DNA from: Mytilisepta virgata
Lineage: Eukaryota > Mollusca > Bivalvia > Mytilida > Mytilidae
Assembly: GCA_028015205.1 (NCBI GenBank)
Contig: CM051518.1
Location: 32,516,001-32,580,000, forward strand
Direction of reading: 5' to 3'
DNA: 64,000 nucleotides
A model generated the notes under the pieces. It made no database searches. It had not been told where the DNA came from and saw only the letters and a program-made list of their open reading frames with translations. Positions 24,501 through 33,700 of the stretch are shown piece after piece (positions within the stretch are counted from its first letter, which is position 1; every line of letters begins with the position of its first letter). A program made the translations under genes and the position numbers.

Positions 24501-27500
24501 AAGATCAAAGACTGTATTTACTTATAATCCATGTAATAACACTTGAGTTGAGCCATGTATCTTTCAAAAGATGTTGTATCTTGTTTAGCAATTGCCCACT
24601 GTGCTCCTATCTCTAAAATATCACCTGAAAATTATATAAGCATAATGTTTAGGTCAAATTACTGATTGAATTTTCTTAAAACAAAAATGCATTATTCATG
24701 TTATTATTTTCGTAAAACAGGTCATTTATCAATAATTACATGGCAAGTGTGTCAACTAAATAACATGTAAAGCATAGGAACACAAGATGACAAAATTTCC
24801 AAAAGGAGGCTGCGAACACCCTCATTTATTAACATAGAAAAGACCATTGTGATCCATTTCTAATCCCTATCAGACAAGTGTTTATTCAACTTGTACAAAT
24901 TTTTCCATTCAGCTGATTTGTTCAAGGCATATTTAAGGGCTGGCACAAAAACCAAAATCAGACTGACAGATTAAACTCAATACTATGAAGTATAAACAGT
25001 GTGCTTCAATATTTTTTTTACATACGTGCAACTAGTAACTCTTGTTTTGTTGGTGACGCATCATCTGTTGGTAAGAATGTGACACCTGTTAAAGCTATCT
25101 GTAAATATTACACATGTATATATTTATATTAACAGCATAATATAATCTTTGACAATCATTTAATTTTAATTTAATCCTCATTTTCAAATGCAAATTTTTT
25201 ACCCATAATCATGTAATATCACAACAAATAGCTAATAGCCTGAAATTAATAAGAAATCAGTTTCTAGAATATGAATAAATTGCCCAATCAAGACAGGGTC
25301 AGAGTCAAACTGAATTTTTGAACACCTTGACAGCTGAATCTCAATAATATGAAGTACAAACAGCTTAACTATTTTTAGCATGATCTGGAATGTTCGTAGA
25401 AAAGAAGAAGACTAACTAAAAATTTGTCTATACACTATCAGGCCTTGCAATTTCATAGCCTATTTTATGCATTGCAAACTTTTATTGGCAGTCAACAATT
25501 AAATGAAGATGGTACATGTACTTTATTAAATATAAAGACTGTGCCATTAAATCCTCAAGATATTTGGGTAAATCAGGTGTATTTTGATATTTTTTTTGTC
25601 CTAAACCCCAATGGGGGATACAAATTTCCAGATCTTGTTCCATACCACTACACTAAAGTTAGCTTTGTCTGCAGATTAAAAATATCTGTGTGACTTGTCA
25701 CCAGATCAGTACTTTTTTTATAAGCGAGCAAAGCATGCTCTTTAAAGTAGAGATATCAAAAAAAATCTGAAGTACTGTTACTTCAAACATTTTTAGCAAA
25801 ATGGCCGCAGCTATGCGAAATCTCATTTGCCGGCATGAATATATGTAAATAAAGAGTTTCTGGAAAAAAATAATTTATGGACATACATCAACTTTTTAAA
25901 CTACCAATATGTAATCAAAAGAAAATGGGTCAAAGACACAAATGTCCGGGTTGCTTTACTGGGTGTTTACTGTAGTGGTGACAAAGGTGATTACAAGATC
26001 ATATTGCACATTGGCAGTTATGAATATTTATATAGACAAAATCAGACACATTGTATGTTGGTGTACGAGCACAGAGGCAGTCATCAATTTAATTAGAAAT
26101 AGGTGAAGTAAGCAATATCTGATTTGATTACATGTTGATAAACATGTGTTTGGAAAAATGGGAAATAATTCCATAAAGTGAGGTGCATATCTTCAATATA
26201 TATTAAAAAATTCTGTGAAGTTTCAAGGATGCGGATGAAAAACTGTAGGAGGAGTTGATTTCGCAAAATAGATACCCTCTATTGAAGATGTCAATAAAAC
26301 AAGAGGCTCCCAGGAGCCTGAATCGCTCACCTGGTCCTTAAGCTTTAAGGGAGTCTTTCATGAGCTATTACCCCTATAATGGATCATCTGACAACTTCGA
26401 CCCAATTCAGACTTTTGTAGAGCTCAATGAGCTGATTGTTTAAGCAAACAACAGCTTTTCTCTATCGACAATAGTTTTCATTCTATAGGGCAAAAACAAG
26501 AGAAAACGCTATTTTTGACATTTAAAGGGTCATCTATAAGGCATCAACAGTTATTTTGACATTTAAGGGACAAAACTTTAACTCCTAAAGGGCTCATTTA
26601 AACATTTTGCAAACTAAGGGAAATGCTGTGAAAATGGTCAATTTTGATGTTTTAAGGGGAATAACTCCTAAAAGGAATGATCATACAACTTAATAAGTAC
26701 AAATTTCAAAAAAAAATCAAGAAAAAGGGCAATAACTCCTACATGGGTGGTTACATCTTCTTCAAAATTTCAAAGCAGGTAGATCTTGAGGTGTTGAACA
26801 CTTTAGCTTCCCATCAGAATTTTGATATCTGTCACCATTTTTGAGTTATTTGCAAAAAACTGCAATTTACCCCTATGTTCTATTTTTAGCCATGGCAGCC
26901 ATGTTTTTTTACAAATCAAAAATCCAAACGATAGTTTAGTAGCACTCATGCCAAGGAACAACTACACTAAGTTTGGTTGCAATTAAACTTATGGTGTAAG
27001 AGGAGTTAACGATTTTATTACAATGAATAAAGACTGCAAAAATGGTCAATTTTGACGATCTAAGGGGAATAACTCCTAAAAGGAACGAACCTACAACTTC
27101 GATCCTGTTACAAATTTTGTAGATCTTTGTGTGCCTAACAATATGAAATTTAAATTTTTCAAATTTCCTTTATAGTATCCAAGATATTGAGCTTAATAAG
27201 TGCAAAATTTGGAAAAAATGCAGAAAAAGGGCAATAACTCCTACATGGGTCGTTGGATCTTCTTCAAAATTTCAGGACAGGTAGATCTTGAGGTGCTGAA
27301 CACTTTTACCCTCTGCCAGAATTTTGATATCTGTTATGGTTTTTGAGTTATTTGCAAAAAACTGCAATTTACCCCTATGTTCTATTTTTAGCCATGGCGG
27401 CCATGTTTTTTTACGAATCAAAAATCCAAACGATAGTTTTGTAGCACATATACCAATAAACAACTGTACGAAGTTTGGTTGCAATTGGACTTATGGTGTC

Positions 27501-30500
27501 GGACAAGTTAACGTTTGAAAAATTGTTAACAGACGACGACGACGGACGCCAAGTGATGGTAAAAGCTCACATGGACCTTTGGTCCAGGTGAGCTAAAAAA
27601 ACGACTAAGTTCCAAAGTTTGGAAAAATTGGAAATAATTCCATAAAGTGAGGTGCACATCTTCAATATGTATTAAAACATTCTGCGAAGTTTTAATGATG
27701 CGGGTGAAAAACTGTAGGAGGAGTTGATTTCGAAAAATAGGTACCCTCTATTGAAGATGTCAATAAAAAACGACCAAGTTCCAGTTTGGAAAAATGGGAA
27801 ATAATTGCTGAAATAATTCCATAAAGTGAGGTGCACATCTTCAATATATATAGAAACATTCTATGAAGTTTCAAGGATGTGGGTGAAAAACTGTAGGAGG
27901 AGTTGATTTCGCAATAAGGTACCCATTTCCCCACCCGCCTGCCCGCCGCCGCCCGCCCGACATTCAACATACTATAACCCGGATTTGCACTCTGTGCAAA
28001 CCGGCCAAAAATGAAATTTCTGCCTAGCGTGGCTAAGCAGTTTAAAAGAATTTCTTTTTTTAAAATCAACCAATCAGAAACAAGAATTGCCCATGGCGGC
28101 CATATTTGTAGTCGTATCGGGACAAAATGAGGAAACTTTATATAGCACCTTCCATATATATGCTTGTAAAGTTTTGTTCCATTTGGCCAAGCGGTTTCGG
28201 AGGAGATTTTTGAAAACTCAGCCAATCAGAAACAACAATTGCCCATAGTGGCCTTGCTGGTTGTCCGATCGGGACGAAATGAGCAATCTTTATAAAGGAC
28301 CTTACATAGATGCTTCCTGCCAAATTTTATTCCATTTGGCTCAGTGATTTCAGAGAAGAAGATTAAAATGTGAAAAGTTAATGTTCGATGGACGCCAAGT
28401 GATGACAAATGCTCACATGGCCTTTTGATCTATGTATTGCAATTGCTGAGAAATGGATATTATCCCAAAATGTGATAAAAATCAGTCAATCATAAAATAG
28501 GGGTCAACAGATGAATGGATGAATAGTTGTTTAATGTCCAGTGGCAGCCAGGTGCATATCATGACAAGAAAATGTTGATATGATAATGAATATGATCCCT
28601 ACTTTATACTAGACCGACGCGCTGAGCTGGATTTTTAATGTGCTGGCTCACGAGGTAACTGTCCGCAGGAAGACATATCACCCCGCTCGGACACATTATA
28701 CTGAAACCAATCTGACCAGTAGAACTTTGCACTTTCTCCTAGATGCGGCATGCTTGGCGGAGAAGCAGCAAATACCAATTTTAATGTCTTTGGTTTGACC
28801 CCGGCTGGGGATCGAACCCGCGACCTTCTGCACTTGAGGCGAGCACGATACCACAAGACCACCAAAGCGGTGGAAATAGAAAGTCAAAGGTAAGGCGTCA
28901 GATGATAAAGTGGTATACCTACTAAGAACTATCAACTAAATACTGTGGGTCTAGTTTCAAATATAGTACAGTTGCTGAGAAATACACTAAATCATGAAAA
29001 TGTATATTAAGTCACTCAAGCATGAAATTCATGTCAAGTTCAGCTGACAGGCATAAGACTGCCGTGTATCCACTAAGAACTATCTACAGACCAAATATGA
29101 TGGGCCTAGGCAATACAGTTGCTGAGAAATGAACTTTATCAAGAAACTTAGATGAAAGTCACTCAACCATGAAATTCAGGTCAAGGTCAAGAGACAGGTG
29201 TCAGACTGGCATGTACCTACCAAGAACTATCAATAGACCAAATACGGTGGGTCTAGTTATTACAGTTTCTGAGAAATGGACTTAATCAAGAAAATGTGAC
29301 ACAGGTCACTCAAGCATGAAATTGAGGTCAAGGTCAAAAGGCAGGTTTCAGACTGACATGTACGCACCAAGACTATGTATTGACCAAATATGGTGGGTCT
29401 AGGTATTATAGATGCTAAGAAATGACTATGGGTTATGTTCTCATATAATATATGATGGCATAATACTTAGTTTCTTCTGTTACCTTTTTGAAAATCGGAC
29501 TCAGACATCTTTTGAACTGAGTTTTACTGCATGTATCGCTGTGTGTTTGTTTATTCCACATTGGCTGGAGGTATATGGGGAGGGTTGAGAATCTCACGAA
29601 ACACATTTAACCCCGCCTCATTTTTGTGCCTGTCCCAAGTCTTGGTTCATTTATATGTTTTGGAGTTTAGTGTGGCTGTCCATTTTGCTAAACTAGTATA
29701 TATTATTGTTTAGGGGCCAGCTGAAGCCAGCATCCGGTTGCGGGATTTTCTCGCCGAATTGAAGACGCCGTTGGTAGCCTTGAGCTGTTTTTTGCTCTTT
29801 GGTCAGGTTGTTGTCTCTTTGACACATTCCCTGTTTCCATTCTCTATTCTATTAACCACCAAAATGTGACAAAGTCACTCAAGCATGAAATTCAGGTCAA
29901 GGTCCCAAGCCAGGTGTCAGACTGTTTTCTCCCCAGCCCCATATGGCGAAAAGCAACGCAAAAAAGCATGGAAAAAACGTGTTTAAACTTCTAGAAAATA
30001 TGGATTTTATGAAATAACTGCACTTGCGTAAGTTACTGGGATTAAGAAATATAAAACGATAGGGAATCGCTGTTGTCAAAAATTTAAACATTTATCATAC
30101 TTTCATGATTGAGTGATAGAAACATAGTAGGGACCACCCCACTCTTAGTGTGTACATAGACTTCTCTTTAATATTGTGGTAAAAGTGGGACAGTGCATAT
30201 ATATATTTTATGAAGTGTTGTGTAACCATATTCAACACTATAGTTCTCCAGACAGTGGAAGAAAGATACAGAACAACAACAACAACAACAAGCGATCGGA
30301 GATGGAAAATTGCCCTTTCACACGTCAAAACGATCGGAAGGGTTAATGAAAACGGTAAAAATTAATAAATTTGAAGGCTGAAAATGAAATGACAAAGCAA
30401 ATTTGAAACCGGTAATTGAAAATATTGAATGTTTCAAACTTTGTAGGATAATGAATTTTGTATCTTTTATAAACACGAACCTTCAGCTTTGCTAAGAGTT

Positions 30501-30588
30501 CTCCACATCTGTCTAAATGCGGTGGTTTCTTGTCCCACTCTCTTTTCAAAGTCTGATACATCACCACGATTTCTTTCAACGACGACAT
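14164..30588 (-). CDS. PSMD8: 26S proteasome non-ATPase regulatory subunit 8 (Rpn12), 8 exons
   Basis: Rpn12 is a PCI-family scaffold of the 19S lid; its addition links lid to base in the 26S proteasome. Coding exons (minus strand): 30588-30481, 25098-25026, 24624-24522, 20861-20768, 20424-20326, 19468-19395, 17309-17198 and 14298-14164. All have AG/GT borders and join in frame to 265 residues plus TAG. Family landmarks: [12 protein letters not shown] at the start, [11 protein letters not shown] and [12 protein letters not shown] in exon 3, [20 protein letters not shown] in exon 4, [19 protein letters not shown] in exon 5, IEKAYEKL in exon 7, and the diagnostic tail YARELEMIV. Length agrees with the ~257-residue short form of the human protein. 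The first ATG adds nine residues before the conserved Met10, which could also serve as a start. Introns run from 0.34 to 5.4 kb and carry many repeats; the coding sequence is undamaged. It is divergent from FAM98, 120 bp away. Confidence 0.96.
14540..16370 (+). mobile_element. P1 satellite-cored element, most complete copy
   Basis: It lies in PSMD8 intron 7. The left terminus (14550-14640: CTCGCCTGAGTATGCAC, then GGACACAG) is the reverse complement of the ends at 9549-9630 and 56270-56355. The core is about ten tandem units of ~145 bp. Each runs AAGAACTATCTATAGACCAA, then GTCTAGGTATTACAGTTGCT, then AAATGGACTTAA, then GTCACTCAAGCATGAAATTG, then AGGTCAAGGTC. The right terminus (16200-16365) is unique, with CTTCCGCGACTTTTCGTCAG. 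No ORF. The architecture (unique ends around a tandem core) resembles bivalve pearl-type elements. Confidence 0.7.
16676..16925 (-). mobile_element. tRNA-derived SINE (family 3), copy 1
   Basis: On the minus strand the head (right end) has B box AGTTCGAATCTC (plus 16847-16858). The body includes GGCCACCGC and the complement of GGTGGAGGAAGCC, and the 3' end is a (CAAA)n tail, seen on plus as TTTGTTTGTTTG at 16678. The same family is at 54165-54425 in the other orientation. It lies in PSMD8 intron 7. Confidence 0.7.
17821..19187 (+). mobile_element. P4 element, ATACGACCGC ends, copy 1
   Basis: It lies in PSMD8 intron 6. The left end is AAAATGCTCCGCTGGGCGCA followed by GATACGACCGCAGAGG; the right end is a palindrome (19152-19182) with arms TATACGACCGCAAAA and TTTTGCGGTCGTATA. 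ATACGACCGC therefore forms inverted ends. The interior holds a 21-base C run (18498-18518), GCGCAATAC blocks and three ~125-bp tandem units (18780-19110, TTGTGCAAAAACCAAGAAAA). A SINE is inserted at 17929-18247. An inverted second copy lies at 59100-61194. No transposase frame. Confidence 0.65.
17929..18247 (-). mobile_element. SINE inserted in P4 copy 1, with 11-bp target duplication
   Basis: ACTGAATTTGG occurs on both sides (17918-17928 and 18248-18258). The P4 copy at 59100-61194 has the uninterrupted site (complement near 61080-61095). The tail seen on plus as TTGATTGATTGTTGCTTAACG marks the 3' end, so the SINE runs on the minus strand. The body block AAAAAGAGTAGGCT is shared with the SINE at 486-740. 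The head here is not clearly tRNA-like, so it may be 5' truncated or a variant. Confidence 0.75.
21448..22888 (+). mobile_element. Non-autonomous MULE (Mutator-like) transposon A
   Basis: A 1441-bp element in PSMD8 intron 3 with a perfect 9-bp target duplication, ATCAAAAAT (21439-21447 and 22889-22897). The terminal inverted repeats begin GGTGTGTTCCCATTTCGCC on the left and, read inward on the minus strand, GGCTTATTCTCATTTCGCC on the right. The motif CTAAGGCGA or its inverse recurs near both ends (about 21465, 21512, 21534, 22790, 22840 and 22868), as expected of transposase binding sites. Inside is a decayed transposase remnant (separate entry). The 9-bp duplication and the transposase family agree with Mutator/MULE. 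Confidence 0.85.
21939..22372 (+). pseudogene. MULE transposase remnant A (DDE core, internal deletion)
   Basis: From 21939 to 22244, 102 codons are open and read as the second half of a MULE DDE domain: [20 protein letters not shown] supplies the acidic residue and the FP motif, [14 protein letters not shown] is the C-x-x-H segment, and [14 protein letters not shown] follows. The frame then breaks at a TAG. A shifted frame ends with [15 protein letters not shown], which matches the end of remnant B ([14 protein letters not shown]). The segment with [10 protein letters not shown], present in B, is missing here. It cannot make a working transposase. Confidence 0.75.
26145..27940. repeat. P3 tandem array, interrupted by a P2 element
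   Basis: Units of ~178 bp contain ATTCCATAAAGTGAGGTGCA, then AAAACTGTAGGAGGAGTTGA, then CTCTATTGAAGATGTCAATA. One unit lies left of the P2 insertion (26145-26300) and about two lie right of it (27598-27940), so the P2 element landed inside an existing array. It is in PSMD8 intron 1; 25099-26144 shows nothing recognisable. Confidence 0.6.
26301..27594 (-). mobile_element. P2 element with terminal hairpin, nested in P3
   Basis: On the plus strand it starts AAGAGGCTCCCAGGAGCCTG, a 7-bp-stem hairpin, followed by AATCGCTCACCTGG, and ends GGTCCAGGTGAGCT. Internal units repeat GGGGAATAACTCCTAAAAGG, AACTCCTACATGGGT and a TTTAGCCATGGCGGCCATG-like block; a GACGACGACGACGGACGCC stretch lies near the right end. 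The orientation is opposite to the copies at 36244, 48945 and 52160. The ends fit the P2 pattern AGCTCACCTGG ... hairpin-CTAG/CTTG followed by T. No intact gene. Confidence 0.6.
28005..28427 (-). repeat. P2-type units (CCAAATGG/ACATGGCCGCC)
   Basis: Two to three ~160-bp units in reverse orientation hold AACCAATCAGAAACAAGAAT, GCCCATGGCGGCCAT, TCGGGACAAAATGAGG and CATTTGGCCAAG. They end GACGCCAAGTGATGACAAAT, then GCTCACATGG, as the P2 copies do. Read on the minus strand they give open stretches containing PNGTKLYKH- and [12 protein letters not shown] peptides; these are repeat by-products (see findings). 27941-28004 is a C-rich linker. Confidence 0.5.
28505..28880 (-). mobile_element. tRNA-derived SINE (family 1), copy 2
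   Basis: On the minus strand it has B box GGTTCGATCCC (plus 28808-28818) and the A-box region complementary to ACCACAAGACCACCAAAGCGG. The body is shared with copy 1 at 1780-2115. The 3' end on plus is AGATGAATGGATGAATAGTT, a tetramer-type tail. It is inserted in the P1 array. Confidence 0.75.
29428..29850 (+). mobile_element. Mytilus-type interspersed repeat inserted in P1
   Basis: The blocks run: CTGCATGTATCGCTGTGTG, AACCCCGCCTCATTTTTGTG, GGAGTTTAGTGTGGCTGTCC, GGGGCCAGCTGAAG, TTGAAGACGCCGTTGGTAGC and TTTGACACATTCCCTGTTTC. The final part matches 104-240 inverted. It sits between two halves of one P1 unit. No coding frame is convincing. I know this sequence order from mussel transcripts; its mobilisation mechanism is unknown to me. 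Confidence 0.6.
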
Positions 30589-30708
30589 GTTGTTTTTCCT
30601 GCTCTGGTGAAACTAATAGAAGAAATTTGATTGGAGAAAAAAGCAAATCGCACGCGCGTTTACCATTAATTCTACTTCCGCTGTCAGTGCACGTTACCGG
30701 TGAAAACT
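30589..30708. promoter_or_regulatory. Shared bidirectional promoter of PSMD8 and FAM98
   Basis: Only 120 bp lie between the two divergent start codons, so both 5' UTRs and the core promoter must fit here (further upstream non-coding exons cannot be excluded). Visible elements are an inverted CCAAT box (ATTGG, 30630-30634), an ETS-like ACTTCCG (30674-30680) and a CpG-rich GCACGCGCGT (about 30650-30659), unusual in this AT-rich window. There is no TATA box. This is the usual look of a constitutive housekeeping promoter. Confidence 0.7.
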
Positions 30709-33700
30709 ATGGAAAACGACATATTAGACTCTCTTGAAGACTTAGGGTAAATTTCTATAAGATCACAATAGCAGTATGGTTTTTTATGCCTTGGCTTCCC
30801 AGATATAGTAAAACTATTCTTGTCTGTATGAAAAAAAACTCAAAATTTCAATACTATTCTCTTTAGACTACTATAGAAGTATAGGTTTAAGAGGGGGGGG
30901 GGGGGGGGGGGGGGCAAGGGGTATAACTGTTATTCTGTTATAGGGCAAATTAATTCTTTGTTATCTGTTATTCCTAAAATATGTTTGCTGTTAGCTGTTA
31001 TTGTCTTATTCCTTGTTAGGTGTTATAGGACAATTATTTTTTTTTTGTTATCTGTTATTGTGAGAATGTAATTATCAGTTATTGAAAATTGGAATGTTAG
31101 AATTTCGACAGCCAATTTTAGGTAGAAATTGAAGATCACTGAAAATTGGGGTCCTTATTTACCACTGCTAATATTATGAGTGCTCCTTACTCGGATAAGG
31201 ATTTCTGTTACATACCATCAAAGACCATCACTTAAACATACGTTTCTTTCCCCTGTTGTTATTGATCCTCACCAAAACATGGATGTGCCAGAAAGTGAGG
31301 CGGCAAACCAAGATGATAGCATTATAGAAATTCTGAACTCGGTGGTTTTCAACCTCCTCAATTAATGTTTACCATACTTAGTTTTTTTTGATACTCTATT
31401 AAAATTAAAAAATCATTCTGGTCGCAATGTTTTATGATTAAATGTATCTTTTTTTTTTTGGCTTTCCGAATTTTAGTCAACAGAATATGTTATCAAGAAT
31501 TGAAATATACATTGTTCATATCTGAGTTTAATAATTTTTTACTTTCTGTTGTTTGCACGGTGTCTTCCTCCTATTCCCACTTTTTATAAATCACTATTCC
31601 TCCTATTCCCACATGCATATAACAATAGATGTTTTTATAGTCAATTTGTTTATTTAGCATTTAAGATTAATTAAATATTACCTGAGATTTACCTGTATTT
31701 CATAATATTTATCAGTGAACAATCAACACTCTAAAACAACTTACCAACCAAAGTCTCAGCAAACCACAACCATGGGTCTGACCAGATGCATCTGAAGGTA
31801 GACGAACTAACTCTAGTTCCAACCATTTATGAAGAAGAATTGGTAAAACTCAGAAATGACGACACACAACAACTAGTAGAGAATATTTCAACTTTCACAT
31901 CTTGTAAGAATGCCATGTATAACAAACGCAAGAAGACCCTACCAAGAGCCAGCTGTACTGCCACTGATTCCAACAGCTTAAGACGAAGATGTATGGTTTA
32001 ATGCCCTCACAGACATATATCAGGTCGAAACAGATACCAACTTCACTCCTTTCACAGACTATGTTACAACATACTGGGTAGAGCAAAACAGACACCTATG
32101 GAACCACTACAAAACCCAGGGCCCAAGAACTACCAACCATCTAGAGGGCTGGCACAGCAAGTTAAAAAAACATACACAACACCCACACCCTAACCTATTC
32201 AAACTCATTAAACTATTGAAACATGACCTGACAATGATCCAGTACGCAGCTGGTGGTAAGAGGGTACCACAGAAGAAAAATTACATCGAGATCAACCGCA
32301 GATTAGCTGACCTAAAGAACAGACACAGAAACCATGAAATCAGCACTATACAGTTTGGAGATGCAGCATACCACCTTCTTCACCTCGAATAGATTCATGA
32401 ACTTTAATAGTCTTGTGTGCACCTAATGTGTAATATGTGTGCTATATGTGTTTTAGTAGTTATTTATTGTGTATTGTTTAATACATGTCTACTTTTGTCT
32501 GTTGTTACATTAGTGCTTTAAAATTAATAAATGATATCAATACTATTATAGTTTCTTTAATCAATTATTTTTCATAAGAAAACAACACAAAATAACTTCA
32601 TTTCCCTGTACCAAATCAATAGTTAGTTGCAAAATAAAAGTACATATTTTTTATTAAATTATTTGTTTATTTTATAGGACTATTGTGACCTTTAATAGTT
32701 CTATAAAATAAATTAATAAAAAAAATATTTACTTATATTTGTTTCTTTTTCTTGAATTTATCCTTAAAAAACATACAAACAAGTTTCATTTACCTGTCCT
32801 CAATCAACATTTAGTTACATGTTAATTAGTCAATGTTTATAAAGTATAATCCTTTGTTTACACAACTTTTCCCTCTATTCCCACATGAAATTTTACCTTT
32901 TTTGTACCTGAATTTTAAAAAGTGGGAATAGGAGGAATGAACCGTTTGCACATGGATAATACTCAATACTCAATCAGAATATCTTACACTTGTGCACTAT
33001 ATGTTTCTTCTGCGCAACTCCAAATTCAAACAGATATATACAAACGAACAGATGTTTAAAAAGGTGCGGCAGTCCGAAATGAAACCATGTGATTTTTCCT
33101 ACTTAAAAGTAAAATTCTTTATTCTAGATTCTAATCCAATGTTGTTTTTTTTAACCTGGATTTTCACTGGATAATTTTCAAAATTTCAAGCAATTCTGCA
33201 GTCGATATCCCATGAGATGACGAAACTTGCAACTTGTCACTTTCGTAATCCAAAATTACTTTTCTTAAAAAAAATCAATCTTAACCCTTGTATTAAAATT
33301 GTGATAGTATTAAGGATGATCGCTGGTCTACTAGGATAGATTAGATAAATAGGATTTGAATTAGGTGTTTTAGTTTAAGAGAACATATGAATAGTAAACA
33401 AATAAGCAAGAAAAAATATAGGTTCATGTGCTCATTTTAGAGCTATAAGGCCTTGAAAATTTGCAGGAAATGGGGTTTCTCTGGATTTTTCATTGTCTTT
33501 GCATTGGCAACTTCAGTCTCTCAAAAATGTATGAAAAAATAAAAAGGATTTCATAAAATTTTGTCAAATACCATTTTAAGGTATATATGATTGAATTATA
33601 AAAGAAAAAGTAGGGGTTCATGGGCAAAAAATGTCATGTTTAAGAAATGGATAAAACCCGAGGATTCAGAAAATCTGACAAAAAGACCAAAACATGACCA

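Larger units (their letters stand above)
28430..29922 (+). repeat. P1 array in PSMD8 intron 1, broken by two insertions
   Basis: The P1 units here match those of the 14540-16370 copy in the same order, starting with TCTATGTATTGCAATTGCTG. The array is interrupted by the SINE at 28505-28880, flanked by AAATAG..GTCAA-like repeats, and by the Mytilus repeat at about 29428-29850. It resumes at 29851 with AACCACCAAAATGTGAC and ends near 29922. Confidence 0.6.

Noticed and set aside
27692..28408. Overlapping 60-177-codon minus-strand ORFs in PSMD8 intron 1
   Set aside because: They cover P3 and P2 repeat units in several frames; no conserved domain is recognised.
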